From: Balaenoptera acutorostrata
Lineage: Eukaryota; Chordata; Mammalia; Artiodactyla; Balaenopteridae
Direction: 5' to 3'
Length of the DNA: 64,000 nucleotides
NCBI RefSeq assembly: GCF_949987535.1
Contig: NC_080075.1
Location: forward strand, 7,920,606-7,984,605
Position 1 is the stretch's first letter; each line of letters starts with the position of its first letter. The notes beneath the pieces were generated by a model that made no database searches, was not told the DNA's origin, and worked only from the letters and a program-made list of their open reading frames with translations. Position numbers and translations under genes: made by a program. Positions 39,972 through 55,831 of this stretch are shown here, piece after piece.

Positions 39972-41600
39972 GTTGCTTCTGCCACACTCGTAAGCTAGTA
40001 TAAGGTGGCTTCTTGGAACCCACCCCTAATTTCACCTTTAAAATGCTCCCTGGAGGTAGAAATGTCTTCTCTATCACCGACTATGTTGAGACCATTTCTA
40101 CTCTGGCCTTCAGAGAGCCACACTCAGAAGCCGGGCAGTTTTAATCCACTGCTGGTCAACACAGCACTTCCCAGCCTGGGTGTAAATCAGGGACCTAGCC
40201 CAGGAAAAATAACATAACAGGTATCAGTGCTGAGACGGAAGAGCTGGACCGGCACCAAGGGGACTTGACCATGAGTTGCCCAGACACTGAGATGTGGCTT
40301 CTGACTCAGGGTAGCTCAGAGTCTAGAGCCTGGGATGGGTGGCCTGCAGGTGGAGGTCGCATGGCCGCAGCCATGGGAAGGAAGAGGGTGAGGGGTAGAG
40401 GCAAGTAAAGTGGTTCCATCCTTTCCACCAGAATGATGCGTACAGAGCCTGCTGACCTGGAGCGCAGTTCCACCTTCAGCCACGGTGCCCCTATGGAGCC
40501 ATCATTTAGCCCAGGACATTTCTAATGTGGGACTTGGAGACATCTCAGTGGTAGCTGATGTCATCTGAAAGCAGGTAAGTAAGCAAGGTAAGTAAGGCAA
40601 GACCACGGAAAGGGTCCAGGGTGCTGAATGCACAGGTGAACACGTGAGCCTGGACAGGGGACCTTCCCCTTGGGGAGGTGGAGGCAGGCGACAGCCAGGT
40701 AGCGTGATTCACGGAGCATTCGGAAGACTGCTCCACCTCCCTAGGTGACTGACAACTCCTGGATGTCCATCTCCAGGCTCTTCTTTGCAAAATGCCCATG
40801 TCCCCGCGAGGCGTCTCACAGGAAATCCCTGACACATCCATGACACCTCATCACAGTTTCCCCCTAATTAGCAGGAGGAGACTATGGAGAGGTAGGGGTG
40901 CCAGGGAGGTCCAGAGAGGCCCAGTGGAGAGAAGGGGAGATGCCCAGCGGAGGAGGAAGGCCCACAGTCCAATCCGATCACTGCACCAGCACTTGCCGCC
41001 TAACAGGTCATTTACCTGAGGTCGTTTGCCTTTACAGGGGGACCGTGATCCCAGGGAAGACTGACTCTGTGTGAACACTCGTGATCTGTCCTCCCCATGC
41101 AGGCAGTGCTGGGATCTAAGAGGAGACTCCCCAGTGGGTGAGCGTCACTGCCTTCCTGGGAGAGTTCAATATGTTCATCTCGGGCTTGAGGTTGATATTA
41201 TGATTTAGTGGAACACGGCTTTAGAATGTCTTTGCCTTCATTTCATGTAAATTAAGTTGCCGGTGCATGTGGGAATGTGTGTGTCTCTATTCCCAAGGGG
41301 AGTTGGAGAATTCATTACTTATTGTCTAGGAAGTGCTCTGTAGATAAAAAGCTCTCTGGGAATGCGAGGTATTATTATTAGGTGCCTTCGATTTGTAAGT
41401 CATCTTGAATGGGTTGTTTTGTTTTATTCTGTTTTGCTTTTGTATGAAAATGATAGCTTCAAACACTAAGTTCAGCGATGGCCAAAACACATGCCAAAGA
41501 ACACATGCAAGACGGAATACAGGTTTTTCAATGGTTTTGATTTATTCCCTCCAAGGGTGTGGGAGGCTTTAAGAATTCCAGCCAAATAATCTGATGTCCA
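39972..41600. other. intergenic, no gene seen
   Basis: Unassigned sequence. Short frames near 40545-41078 have no recognisable domain. Confidence 0.4.
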
Positions 41601-41609
41601 GGGGATGGT

Positions 41610-41880
41610 TCCAGGGATCATACTGCCTGTGACCTTGAAAAAGTGCACTAACTTCTCTGGGCCATGGTCTCCACATCTGAGAGGTCGACCGGTTGGACGA
41701 GATGATCGCTTTTCTCTCTTCCTTTGTTGGTATTTTGTGTAATACATCTATGCACACATGTCTGCCATTGACTGAGCCCTCCCAACATGTGGGACACGGT
41801 GCTAAGGGCTCCATACCTTGTCTGAAACCAGAGCCGTCAACTTCTCCATGGCTACACAACTAAGGGGAAGTGCTGTCGGC
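41610..41880 (+). repeat. MIR-related fragments
   Basis: gaccttgaaaaagtgcactaacttctctgggccatgg resembles the MIR core-to-3' segment, and gagccctcccaacatgtgggacacggtgctaagggc resembles the MIR 5' segment. The order suggests two copies or a rearranged one. Confidence 0.5.
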
Positions 41881-42145
41881 CACTCTCCTCCCCTCTGCTC
41901 ACAGTGCTTCATATGGTTCCAGAACACAAAGAAAAAGCAGGAAAGCAGTTATGGGTTCTACTCATTCTCTTTTCTCTTCTATAGCCACATAACCCAACCT
42001 CAAACTGGTCAGGAAATAGGACGGGCTAGAGGATTTCATCAGTTCTATTCCCATTTCCTTCTCTTTGTGGCCCCAGCCTCCTTCCCTCCTACTTAGGGTA
42101 ATAGGAGAGACCTGCTGACTGTCATACACACCTGATTCCTAGCGG

Positions 42146-42242
42146 GAGGGGAAGGGAGGAAGGGAGCGGGGGAGGGGAAGGCAAGGAAGGAGGGAAAGGA
42201 AAGGGAGGGAGAGGAGGGTGGGAGGAAGGGAAGAAGGGAGAA
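42146..42242. repeat. purine-rich GGGAA tract
   Basis: About 95 bp almost entirely G and A on the + strand with irregular GGGAGG/GGAA units. Confidence 0.9.
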
Positions 42243-43084
42243 CCAGAGTTGAATAATCTATATATCTGTCTAATTTCTTTTAATTCATATGAATTCATTA
42301 AGGTTAGGGGGAGTGGGCCACAGGCTGTACTCAGATGAATGTCTGTCAGAGGTCAAAAAACCTTTCCCACTTTCAAGGAAGCCCCTCCCATAGGTTATAC
42401 TAGCCTTACAGTCTGACAGTCTTGACAGGGAGCAGGGTCTGAATCTTTGCCCATTCATCCTTTCTCACTGAATTGACACTTTATATCTATCTTTCTATGA
42501 GAGACCCATTCTGAAAATGTACATATTTGGTCTGAAAATCTCCAGATATTTGCTGTGGATTGAAAATTCTGCATCTGAGGTCAACAACTGGGAAGTAGAA
42601 GAGGTGATATCTGTAACCCAGAATGTGTATAAGTTACGATGCAGGGAGGACTCTGAACAGGAAGAGTCACAGGAACACAAACTCACAGATGTGGGCTTTT
42701 GCATGAGAAATGGTGATCCAGGACCCTCCCAGACTTTGGGAAGTCCCGTGGACCGTCCTGACCTCCAAAACCAATGTGAAGGGCTGTGGTGAACTGTGCA
42801 GGTGGCCTGCAAAGTGTGCAGAGAGTCTGGCTTTCATTGTTGAGTGAATGAATGAATGAATTTGGAGATAATTCCTACCCTCCACATTCTTAATATCTAG
42901 AAAAATAGTATTTCTTTCTTACTGTGATGGGCTGGTCGTGGTTTGTTAATTCATGAACCCAGCACAAAAAAATAAGACTTTCCAACAGCCTGTATTTGCT
43001 CCAAACATTAAAAGGGGGGAAGCAAACCAAGACACAAATGATTGAGCATTGGTATACTATGGTAAAAGGGAACCCTGATCAGTG

Positions 43085-43312
43085 TACATTAGGTCAAAAG
43101 CTGTCTTCTTGTTTGGACCTTGCAAAGTAAAGAGTCAGCCCTGGGGAGCTGTCTTGTGTATTATAGGATGTTTAGTGATATCCTTGACCTCTACCCACTA
43201 GATGATGCCAGTAGCACCCCTCTCCAAGTGGTGACAATGAAAACTGTCTCCAGATGTTACCAGGTGTCTTCTGAGGGGCACGGTCTCCCCACACTGAGAA
43301 CTACTGCTTTGG
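43085..43312 (-). mobile_element. MER20-type hAT-Charlie fossil, antisense
   Basis: attataggatgtttagtgatatccttgacctctacccactagatgatgccagtagcacccc ... gaaaactgtctccagatgttaccaggtgtcttctgaggggc ... actgagaactactg is the reverse complement of MER20 as remembered. Terminal bases are decayed; no TSD could be read. Confidence 0.8.
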
Positions 43313-43339
43313 AAGAAAATCCAAAGTCTTTGATATATA

Positions 43340-43830
43340 AAGACCCTTAGTGATCTGGTCTTTTCCTATCTTATCTCAGCCTACTCCCTTGTCCCCATAG
43401 AGGGCTCCACTCATGCTGAGCCTACTTGAGGTCTTTGGACTAAGCCCCACAATAGTGCTTCCATGCCTTTGTACACCTTCTTCCCACTTCCTAGACCACC
43501 TTTCTCCAAATTCACTCAGCCAGTCCCTCATTACCTTTCAAAACTCAGACAGGCGTCATCCAGACCACCCACCACCACCCCCAAATACAACCTTCCTTTA
43601 CTTCTCTCCCTCCTGCCTTGGACCCTGGAAGCACCTTGTTCAGAGCTCCACCCCCGCCCACCCCCCGCTTCCTGCACTCCCTAGTAGAAAGCTCTGTGCA
43701 GACTTTTACGGCATCAGAGTGTGAGCTAGTCTGCGAGTTCAGGATGGGACTCTGTCTTTTCTCTCTTTGTCTGCAGTACCTGGCACAATTCCTAGCACAG
43801 AGTAGATGCTAGCTGAGTAAATGAGCATGA
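43340..43830 (+). repeat. L2 LINE 3' region
   Basis: gatctggtcttttcctatc, ccttgtccccatag, catgcctttgtacaccttc, actcagacaggcgtcatcc and the terminal gtacctggcacaattcctagcacagagtagatgctagctgagtaaatg follow the L2 3' layout in order. Diverged. Confidence 0.7.
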
Positions 43831-43832
43831 GA

Positions 43833-43908
43833 GGAGGGAGGGCTGGAGGGAGAGATGAAGGGAAGCAGGGAAGGGGGGAGAAGGAAGGAGAGAAAGGAGA
43901 AAGGCTGC
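43833..43908. repeat. purine-rich GGGA/GGAA tract
   Basis: Short low-complexity purine run directly after the L2 end, probably grown from its tail. Confidence 0.85.
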
Positions 43909-44029
43909 TAGAGATTTTTCTAATGTTATAGGAGTAGTAAATGTTGCTCTCTATGTTCAGTTTTTATTTCTAGAAGCCCGTTAACTCAGCCATAAATGTA
44001 AATGCTGGTCCCTCATTAAAACCATATAT

Positions 44030-44133
<104 letters not shown>

Positions 44134-44911
44134 ATAAAGCGAGGCCCTTAGCACGTACATCAGTTGCTGGGCTATTATTTCTTTTTAATCTCAGGCAAAG
44201 TACTTTACCCTTTCTCTGATCATTACTACTTATTCCAGATCATCCTTGTTCAAACACTGGCCTTTCTCAGGGGTCCCTCCTTGCTGTCTGTGTTGAGTTC
44301 GCTCTGCCCATAGATTCACCTTTTGCTCTCAGACCATTCAAGTTTACTCATTCCATTCTAAGCTGCTCTAGCCCTCTGCTGGCTCCATCAATGAAGGGAT
44401 TGACATCCCTGTGAAGGCTGCAAACAGAGTTCCCCTCCCTCTATCCTGCCCACCAGATCCTGAAGAAGAAAGTACCCAGGAAGCTCCCAGAAGTGGCTGA
44501 GCTGATGCATTTCTGGGCAGAAAACAGGCACTTAATCCCCTAGCTTCCTTGAAGCTGGGGGTCGTTTTCCTGTTGGAAGTGTAGTACAAAATAATATGAA
44601 AATATATTCAGGCCCTATATTTTGGATGGAAAAAACACCATGAATAAGCCAATTTTTAAAAAATTAAGCAAAGGGTATATAGAAAATCAGCTGAGGGCCT
44701 CAGATGAATGAAATATTTCCTCTTCTGCTGGAATAATACTTCTTGAGACATTTGCCAGTTGTTTTCCACTTGCTAAATTATCACCTCCTATGCCTTAGAA
44801 TTCAAGCATTTGAGATAGCCTCATCCACCAGAGGGCAGACAGAAGAAGCAAGAAGAACTACAATCCTGCAGCCTGTGGAACGAAAACCACATTCACAGAA
44901 AGGTAGACAAA

Positions 44912-45818
44912 ATGAAAAGGCAGAGGACTACATACCAAATGAAGGAACAAGATAAAACCCCAGAAAAACAACTACATGAAGTGGAGATAGGCAACCTTCC
45001 AGAAAAAAGAATTCAGAATAGTGATAGTGAAGATGATCAAGGACCTCGGAAAAAGAATGGAGGCAAAGATCAAGAAGATGCAAGCAATGTTTAACAAAAA
45101 CCTAGAAGAATTAAAGAACAAACAAACAGAGATGAACAATACAATAACTGAAATGAAAAATACACTAGAAGGAATCAATAACAGAATAGCTGAGGCAGAA
45201 GAACGAATAAGTGACCTGGAAGACACAATGGTGGAATTCACTGCCATGAAACAGAATAAAGAAAAAAGAATGAAAAGAAATGAAGACAGCCTAGGAGACC
45301 TCTGGGACAACATTAAACGGACCAACATTAGCATTATAGAGGTCCCAGAAGGAGAAGAGAGAGAGAAAGGACCAGAGAAAATATTTGAAGAGATCATAGT
45401 TGAAAACTTCCCTAACATGGGAAAGAAAATAGCCACCCAAGTCCAGGAAGCGCAGAGAGTCCCAGGCAGGATAAAGCCAAGGAGAAACACACCAAGACAC
45501 ATAGTAATCAAATTGACAAAAATTAAAGATGAAGAAAAATTATTAAAAGCAGCAAGGGAAAAATGACAAATAACATACAGAGGAAGTCCCATAAAGTTAA
45601 CAGCTCATTTCTCAGCAGAAACTCTACAAGCCAGAAGGGAGTGGCCCGACATATTTAAAGTGATGAAAGACAAGAACCTACAACCAAGATTACTCTACCC
45701 GCTAAGGATCTCATTCAGATTCGACAGAGAAATCAAAAGCTTTACAGACAAGCAAAAGCTAAGAGAATTCAGCACCACCAAACCAGCTCTACAACAAATG
45801 CTAAAGGAACTTCTCTAA
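44912..45818 (+). pseudogene. L1 ORF1 (RNA-binding protein), broken
   Basis: The start MKRQRTTYQMKEQDK at 44912 runs in one frame to a stop at 45092. From about 45021 the family's sequence continues in another frame (coiled-coil part rich in Glu/Lys/Asn, then KRMKRNEDSLGDLWDNIKR and the RNA-recognition region NFPNMGKKIATQVQEAQRVP). An in-frame TGA at 45564-45566 cuts that frame; similarity continues past it to TAA 45816-45818. There is thus one frame change and one premature stop. L1 ORF1 normally trimerises and binds L1 RNA; this copy is dead. Confidence 0.88.
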
Positions 45819-45865
45819 GTGGGAAACACAAGAGAAGAAAAGGACCTACAAAAACAATTAAGAAA

Positions 45866-48800
45866 ATGGTAATAGGAACATACATATCGATAATCACCTT
45901 AAATGTGAATGAATTAACTGCTCCAAGCAAAAGACACAGTCTTGCTGAATGGATACAAAAACAAGACCTATATACATGCTGTCTACAAGAGACCCACTTC
46001 AGACCTAGGGACACATACAGACTGAAAGTGAGGGGATGGAAAAAGATATTCCATGCAAACGGAAATCAAAAGAAAGCTGGAGTAGCAATACTCATATCAG
46101 ATAAAATAGACTTGAAAATAAAGAATGTTCCAAGAGACAAGGAAGGACACTACATAATGATCAATCCAAGAAGAAGATATAACAATGATAAATATATATG
46201 CACCCAACATAGGAGCACCTCAATTCATAATGCATATGCTAACAGCTATCAAAGAGGAAATCGACAGTAACACAATAATAGTGGGGAACGTTAACCCCTC
46301 AGTTACACCAATGGACAGATCATCCAGAGACAAAATTAATAAGGAAACACAAGCTTTAAATGACACAAGAGATCAGATAGATTTAATTGATATTTATAGG
46401 ACATTCCATCAGAAAACAGCAGATTACACTTTCTTCTGAGGTGCACATGGAACATTCTCCAGGATAGATCATATTTTGGGTCACAAATCAAGCCTTGGTA
46501 AATTTAAGAAAGTTGAAATCATATCAAGCATCTTTTCTGACCACAAAGCTATGAGATTAGAAACAAATTACAGGGGAAAAAACGTAAAAAACACAAACAC
46601 ATGGAGGCGAAACAATACATTACTAAATAACCAAGAGATCACTGAAGAAATCAAAGAAGAAATTAAAAAATACCTAGAGACAAATGACAACAAAAACACG
46701 ATGATCCAAAACCTATGGGATGCAGCAAAAGCAGTTCTAAGAGGGAAGTTTATAGCAATATAATCCTACCTCAAGAAACAAGAAAAATCTCGAATAAGGA
46801 ATCTAACTTTACACCTAAAGGAAGTAGAGAAAGACAAACAAACAAAACCCAAAGCTAGTAGAAGGAAAGAAATCATAAAGATCAGAGCAGAAATAAATGA
46901 AATAGAAACAAAACAATAGCAACGATCAATAAAACTAAAAGCTGGTTCTTTGAGAAGATAAAATTGATAAACCTTTAGCCAGACTCATCCCAAAAAAGAG
47001 GGATAACACTCAAATCAATAAAATTAGAAATGAAAAAGGAGAAGTTACAACAGACACTGCCAAAATACAAAACATCATAAGAGACTACTACAAGCAACTC
47101 TATGCCAGTAAAATGGACAACCTGGAAAAAGTGGACAAATTCTTAGAAAGGTATTACCTTCCAAGACTGATCCAGGAAGAAATAGAAAATATGAACAGAC
47201 CAATCACAAGTAATGAAATTGAAACTGTGATTAAAAATCTTCCAACAAACAAAAGTCCAGGACCAGATGGCTTCACAGGTGAATTCTATCAAACATTTAG
47301 AGAAGAGCTAACACCCATCCTTCTCAAACTCTTCCAAAAAATCACAGAGGAAGGAATACTCCCAAATTCATTCTATGAGACCACCATCACCCTGACACCA
47401 AAACCAGACAAAGTTACTACAAGAAAAGCAAATTACAGACCAATATCACTGATGAACATAGATGCAAAAATCCTCAACAAAACACTAGTAAACAGAATCC
47501 AACAACACATTAAAAGGATCACACATCATGATCAAGTGGGATTTATCCCAGGGATGCAAGGATTCTTCAATATACACAAATCAATCAATGTGATACACCA
47601 TATGAACAAATTGAAGAATAAAACCCATATGATCATCTCAATAGATGCAGAAAAAGCTTTTGACAAAATTCAACACCCATTTATGATAAAAACTCTCCAG
47701 AAAGTGGGCATAGAGGGAACCTACCTCAACATAATAAAGGCCATGTACAACAAACCCACAGCAAACATCATTCTCAGTGGTGAAAAACTGAAAGCATTTC
47801 CTCCAAGATCAGGAACAGACAAGGATGTCTACTCTCGCCACTGTTATTCAACATAGTTTTGGAAGTCCTAGCCACAGCAATCAGAGAAGAAAAAGAAAAG
47901 GAATCCAAATTGGAAGAGAAGAAGTAAAACTCACTGTTTTGCAGATGACATGATACTATACCTAGAGAATCCTAAAGATGCCACAGAAAACAACTAGAGC
48001 TAATAAATGAATCTGGTAAAGTTGCAGGATACAAAATTAATGCACGGAAATGTCTTGCATTCCTATACACTAACAACGAAAGATCAGAAAGAGAAATTAA
48101 GGAAACAACCCCATTCACCATTGCAACAAAAAATAAATAAAATACCTAGGAATAAACCTACCTAAGGAGGTAAAAGACCTGTACTCAGAAAACTATAAGA
48201 CACTGATGAAAGAAATCAGAGATGACACAAACAGATGGAGAGGTATACCGTGTTCTTGGATTGGAAGAATCAATATTGTGAAAATGACTATACTACCCAA
48301 AGCAATCTACAGATTCAATGCAATCCCTATCAAATTACCAATGGCAGTTTTTACAGAACTAGAACAATAAATCTTAAAATTTGTGTGGAGACACAAAAGG
48401 CCCCAAATAGCCAAAGCAGTCTTGAGGGAAAAAAACGGAGCTGGAGGAATCAGACTCCCTGACTTCAGACTATACTACAAAGCTACAGTAATCAAGATAA
48501 TATGGTACTGGCACAAAAACAGAAATATAGATCAATGGAACAGGAAAGAAAGCCCAGAGATAAACCCATGCACCTATGGTCAAGTAATCTATGACAAAGG
48601 AGGCAAGGATATACAATGGTGAAAAGACAGTCTCTTCAATAAGTGGTGCTGGGAAAACTGGACAGCTACATATAAAAGAATGAAATTAGAACACTTCCTA
48701 ACACCATACACAAAAATAAACTCAAAATGGAATAGAGACCTAAATGTAAGACCAGACACTATAAAACTGTTAGAGGAAAACATAGGAAGAACATCCTTTG

Positions 48801-49679
48801 ACATAAATCACAGCAAGACCTTTTTTGATCCACCTCCTAGAGTAATGGAAATAAAAACAAAAATAAACAAATGAGACCTAATGAAACCTAAAAGCTTTTG
48901 CACAGCAAAGGAAACTACAAACAAGAAGAAAAGACAACCCTCAGAATGGGAAAAAATATTTGCAAACAAATCAACGGACAAAGGGTTAATCTCCAAAATA
49001 TATAAACAGCTCATGCAGCTCAATATTAAAAAAAAAACAACCCAATCTAAAAATGGGCAGAAGACCTAAATAGACATTTCTCCAAAGAAGACATACAGAT
49101 GGCCAAGAAGCACATGAAAAGCTGCTCACCATCACTAATTATTAGAGAAATGCAAATCAAACTACAGTGAGGTATCACCTCACACCAGTTAGAATGGGCA
49201 TCATCAGAAAATCTACAAACAACAAATGCTGGAGAGGGTGTGGAGAAAAGGGAACCCGCTTGCACTGTTGGTGGGAATGTAAATTGATACAGCCACTATG
49301 GAGAACAGTATGGAGGTTCCTTAAAAAACTAAAAATAAAATTACCATATGACCCAGAAATCCCACTACTGGGCATATACCCAGCGAAAACCATAATTCAG
49401 AAAGACACATGCACCCCAGTGTTCATTGCAGCACTATTTGCAATAGCCAGATCATGGAAGCAACCTAAATGCCCATCAACAGATGAATGGATAAAGAAGA
49501 TGTGGTACATATATACAATGGAATATTACTCAGCCATAAAAAGTAACGAAATTGGGTCATTTGTAGAGACGTGGATGGACCTAGAGACTGTCATACAGAG
49601 TGAAGTAAGTCAGAAAGAGAAAAACAAATTATCATTTATTAACGCATATATGTGGAATCTAGAAAAATGGTACAGATGA
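45866..49679 (+). pseudogene. L1 ORF2 (endonuclease and reverse transcriptase), broken
   Basis: An endonuclease-like start at 45866 (ITLNVNELTAPSKRHSLAEW, CLQETHFRPRDTYRL) changes frame near 46185. Stops at 46437 and 46761 interrupt the next parts. The reverse-transcriptase region is open at 47113-47856 with [15 protein letters not shown] and [12 protein letters not shown] at about 47638. The catalytic FADDM is at 47938-47952, after a further break. The Cys-rich C-terminus ([17 protein letters not shown], then [19 protein letters not shown]) reads to TGA 49677-49679. At least four breaks make it inactive. Confidence 0.9.
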
Positions 49680-50200
49680 ATGGGTTTGCAAGGCAGAAAT
49701 AGAGACACAGATGTAGAGAAGAAACATATGGACACCAAGGGGGGAAAGTGGGGTCGGGGAGGTGGGGCGGGTGGTGGTAGTGAGATGAATTGGGAGATTG
49801 GGATTAACATATATACACTAATATGTATAAAATAGATAACTAATAAGAACCTGCTGTATAAAAAATAAATTAAAAAAAAAATTCAAGCATTCAAGGCAAT
49901 TCTGTGCTCACTGTCTTACAGGAAGAATTTGTCAAGCAAAAAGGGGTGGCGGGGAAAGGGGTGGAACTGAATACTTGAAATGAGGCTAGTCTGGATTGAG
50001 ATATGTGTAAGTAAAACATACCGTCAAGATTTTGAAGATTTAACGTTAAAAAAAAACCCTATCCTATTAACAGTGTTTTATTGATTATATGTTGAAATGA
50101 TAATATTTTTGATACATTGGGTTAAAATATTATTAAAACTAATTTGACCTGCTTTTTACTTTTTAAATGTGGCTTCTAGAAACATTTAAATTATATATGT

Positions 50201-52652
<2,452 letters not shown>

Positions 52653-54008
52653 AAATTATACATGTTGCTTGCATTATATTTCCTCTGGACAGTGCTATCC
52701 TTGAGAAAAGGATAAAGGCAAGGACCTTCAGATGTTCAGCCAACAGCAGGGTCCTCCTTCATCTGCATGTGTCCAATATGCTTAAGCTCAAAACCAACAT
52801 TTTTGATGTATGAGTGATCACACGAAGTCTTTTATTCTTTATTATTTATGTAATACATTTAAGGTTTTATTTCATGCATTTGGGAACAGCGTAAATGGAT
52901 AAAATGTTGGATGATGGAAGTCTGAAACATATCCAGTTATTTTACATTAATTCTTAATGGAAATAATTCCATTTTTCCAGTCTTTTGACTGAAAGTTGCG
53001 TTTTCTTTTAATGTGATATGTATATTGTGGCTTCTCTATTTTAACTCTCTAATTGTCTTAAAATTAAGTTAAAACAGAGTCTTCCAGTTTGGACAAGATG
53101 CCATAGACTCATCTCTCCTTGCTCCCCCACCTAAGTACAACTATAAACCCTGGAGACGATGCGAGATGCAACCAAATGAGAGGTCTGGAAGGTGGAAAGA
53201 GGAAGGAGAGCTTTTTAGAGAGCCAGGAATGGATGACCAACATAGCAGTAGGGTGTTTCCCAACTAACCACCCAACAGAAGGCCACTCAGGCCTGGTCTC
53301 TCCCGACTCTGAACCTAGCAACAGATGGTGACTCAAGTAGGCTCATTCCTCCATGATGAAACAGCAATCCCTCCACCAACACCAAATAAACCCACAATAA
53401 TGGCAAGGGGTCCTGCCACAAGTGCCTAACCTGGTGGTGCTGTCCTTCCCTGTGGTCCTGAGACTCCCCTCCCCACCAAAAGACAGGAAACCACCATATA
53501 TGGAGCTACCCACTAAAAAAATCCTACCACAGGAAGCACCCAGCCTGCTAAACTTCTTTGTTTAGCCTAAGACTTACCCAGAGATCCCAGTGACCCCATA
53601 GGGGAGAATTCCACTGCAGCAAGCTTCTTGGACAATCTAAATACATGGAAGAACATACTATGTTCATGGACTAGAAGACTCAACATAGTAAAGATGTTAG
53701 TTTCCCCCATATTGATCTATATAGGTTTCATGTAATTCCGAAAAAACAACAACAAAAATCCCAGCAAGGATTTTTGTAGACATAAACAAGTTTTCTAAAA
53801 TCTACATGAAAAGGCACAGACTATAGAGTAGCTAAAATCACCTTGACAAAGAAGAATGCAGAGGGAGGAATCATTATATCTAATATGAAGGCTTACTTTA
53901 TAGCTAGAGCAATCAACACAGTGTGGTACTAGCAAGGGAGAGACATATGGAACAATGGATCAAAATTTAGAGCCTGGAAATATACCCATACAAATACACT
54001 CAACTGAT

Positions 54009-54338
54009 GTTTTAAAATTTATTTATTTATTTATTTATTTTTGGCTGCATTGGGTCTTTGTTGCTGCGCACAGGCTTTCTTTAGTTGCGGCAAGCGGGGG
54101 CTACTCTTCATTCTGGTGCACAAGCTTCTCATTGCGGTGGCTTCTCGTTGTGGAGCATGGTCTCTAGGCACGCGGGCTTCAGTAGTTGTGGCTTGTGGGC
54201 TCTAGAGTGCAGACTCAGTAGCTGTGGCACCCGGGCTTAGTTGCTCCGTGACATGTGGGATCTTCCGGACCAGGGCTCGAACCCGTGTCCCCTGCATTGG
54301 CAGGTGGATTCTCAACCACTGTGCCACCAGGGAAGCCC
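54009..54338 (-). mobile_element. CHR SINE, antisense, long subtype
   Basis: Antisense copy from (TTTA)n to ccaccagggaagccc. The TSD actcaactgat occurs at 53998-54008 and 54340-54350. It is inserted in the L1M. Confidence 0.93.
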
Positions 54339-54922
54339 TACTCAACTGATTTTTAACAAAGATGAAAAAGCAATTCCATAGAGGAAGGATAGCCTTTTCA
54401 ACCAACAGCACTGGAGCAATTGGCTATCCACAGGCAAAATAAAGAAAATAAACTTCAACCTAAACCTTACTCTTCATACAAAAATTAATTTGAAATGAAG
54501 TATGGACTTACATGTAAAATGAAAAACTAGAAATCTTTCTGGAGCAAACATTGGAGAAAATCTTTGGGATCTAGAGCTTTGTAAAGAGTTCTTATATTTG
54601 ACACCAAAAATACAATCCCTAAGAGGAAAAACTGATAAATTGGACCTCATCAAATTTAAAACTTTTGCTCTGCAAAAGCCTCTGTTAAGAGGAATAAAAG
54701 GACAAGCTACAAGATCGGAGAAGATATTTGCAAATGACACATCTGACAATGGATTAGTATCTAGAATATATAAAGATCTTGAAACTTGACAGTTAAAAAA
54801 ATCCAGTCAAACAATGGGCAAAAGACATACATTTCACTGAAGGGAAATATGTAGCAAATAAGACCATGAAAAGAAGTTTATCATTAGCCATCAAAGAAAG
54901 GCAGATTAAAATCACAACAATA

Positions 54923-55270
54923 GGGCTTCCCTGGTGGCGCAGTGGTTGAGAGTCTGCCTGCTAATGCAGGGAACACGGGTTCGAGCCCTGGTCTGGGAGG
55001 ATCCCACATGCCGCGGAGCGACTGGGCCCGTGAGCCGCAACTGCTCAGCCTGCGCGTCTGGAGCCTGTGCCCCGCAACGGGAGGGGCTGCGATAGTGAGA
55101 GGCCCGCGCACCGCGATGAAGAGTGGTCCCTGCGCCACGATGAAGGGTGGCCCCCGCTTGCCGCAACTGGAGAAAGCCCTCGCACGAAACAAAGACCTAA
55201 CACAGCTAAAAAAATTAAATAAATAAATAAATAAATAAATAATGTAGCTATTAAAAAAAATTATTAAAAA
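54923..55270 (+). mobile_element. CHR SINE, sense
   Basis: Sense copy starting gggcttccctggtggcgcag with a long (AAAT)n tail. The TSD aaatcacaacaata is on both sides (about 54908-54922 and 55272-55285). It has an internal duplication of the gatgaagagtgg / gatgaagggtgg unit near 55115-55150. Confidence 0.94.
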
Positions 55271-55550
55271 AAAATCACAACAATATACCACTACACACCT
55301 ATCAGAATGGCTAAAATCGTACCCAACACAGAAGCACCTAAATAATGATAGCACCAAATGTGGGCAAGGATGTGGAGAAAGTGCATCACTCATGAATTGT
55401 TTGTGGTGACATAAAATGGTGCAGTCACTCTGCAAAATGTTTGGCAGTTTCTTATAAAACTAAACATGCAACTACCATACGTCTCAGCAATTGCACTCGG
55501 GTGTTTATTCCAGATAAATGAAAACTTACCTTTATGCAAAAACCTGTACA

Positions 55551-55831
55551 AAGGGACTTCCCTGGTAGCGCAGTGGTTAAGAATCCGCCTGCCAATTCAG
55601 GAGACACAGGTTCAATCCCTGGTCCAGGAGGATCCCACATGCTGTAGAGCAACTACTGAAGCCCACGTGCCTAGAGCCTGTGTTCCACAACAAGAGAAGC
55701 CACTGCAGTGAGAAGCCCACGTACCTCAATGAAGAGTAGCCCCCATTCGCTGCAACTAGAGAAAGCCCGAGCACAGCAGCAGAGACCCAACACAGCCCAA
55801 TAAATAAATAAATAAAGATTAATTAATTTTT
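55551..55831 (+). mobile_element. CHR SINE, sense, long subtype, internally deleted
   Basis: Sense copy starting aagggacttccctggtagcgcag. The TSD aaaaacctgtaca is perfect at 55538-55550 and 55832-55844. Compared with 13946 it lacks part of the middle block. Confidence 0.93.

Larger units (their letters stand above)
44811..49879 (+). mobile_element. L1 LINE, sense, 5'-truncated, with 12-bp TSD
   Basis: About 5.07 kb insertion flanked by aattcaagcatt at 44799-44810 and 49880-49891. It starts in the last part of the 5' UTR, contains ORF1 and ORF2 remnants, and ends in ctgctgtataaaaaataaatt plus poly(A). Full-length L1 would be about 6 kb or more, so the 5' UTR is largely missing. Both ORFs carry stops and frame changes, so the copy cannot move on its own. 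Confidence 0.95.
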
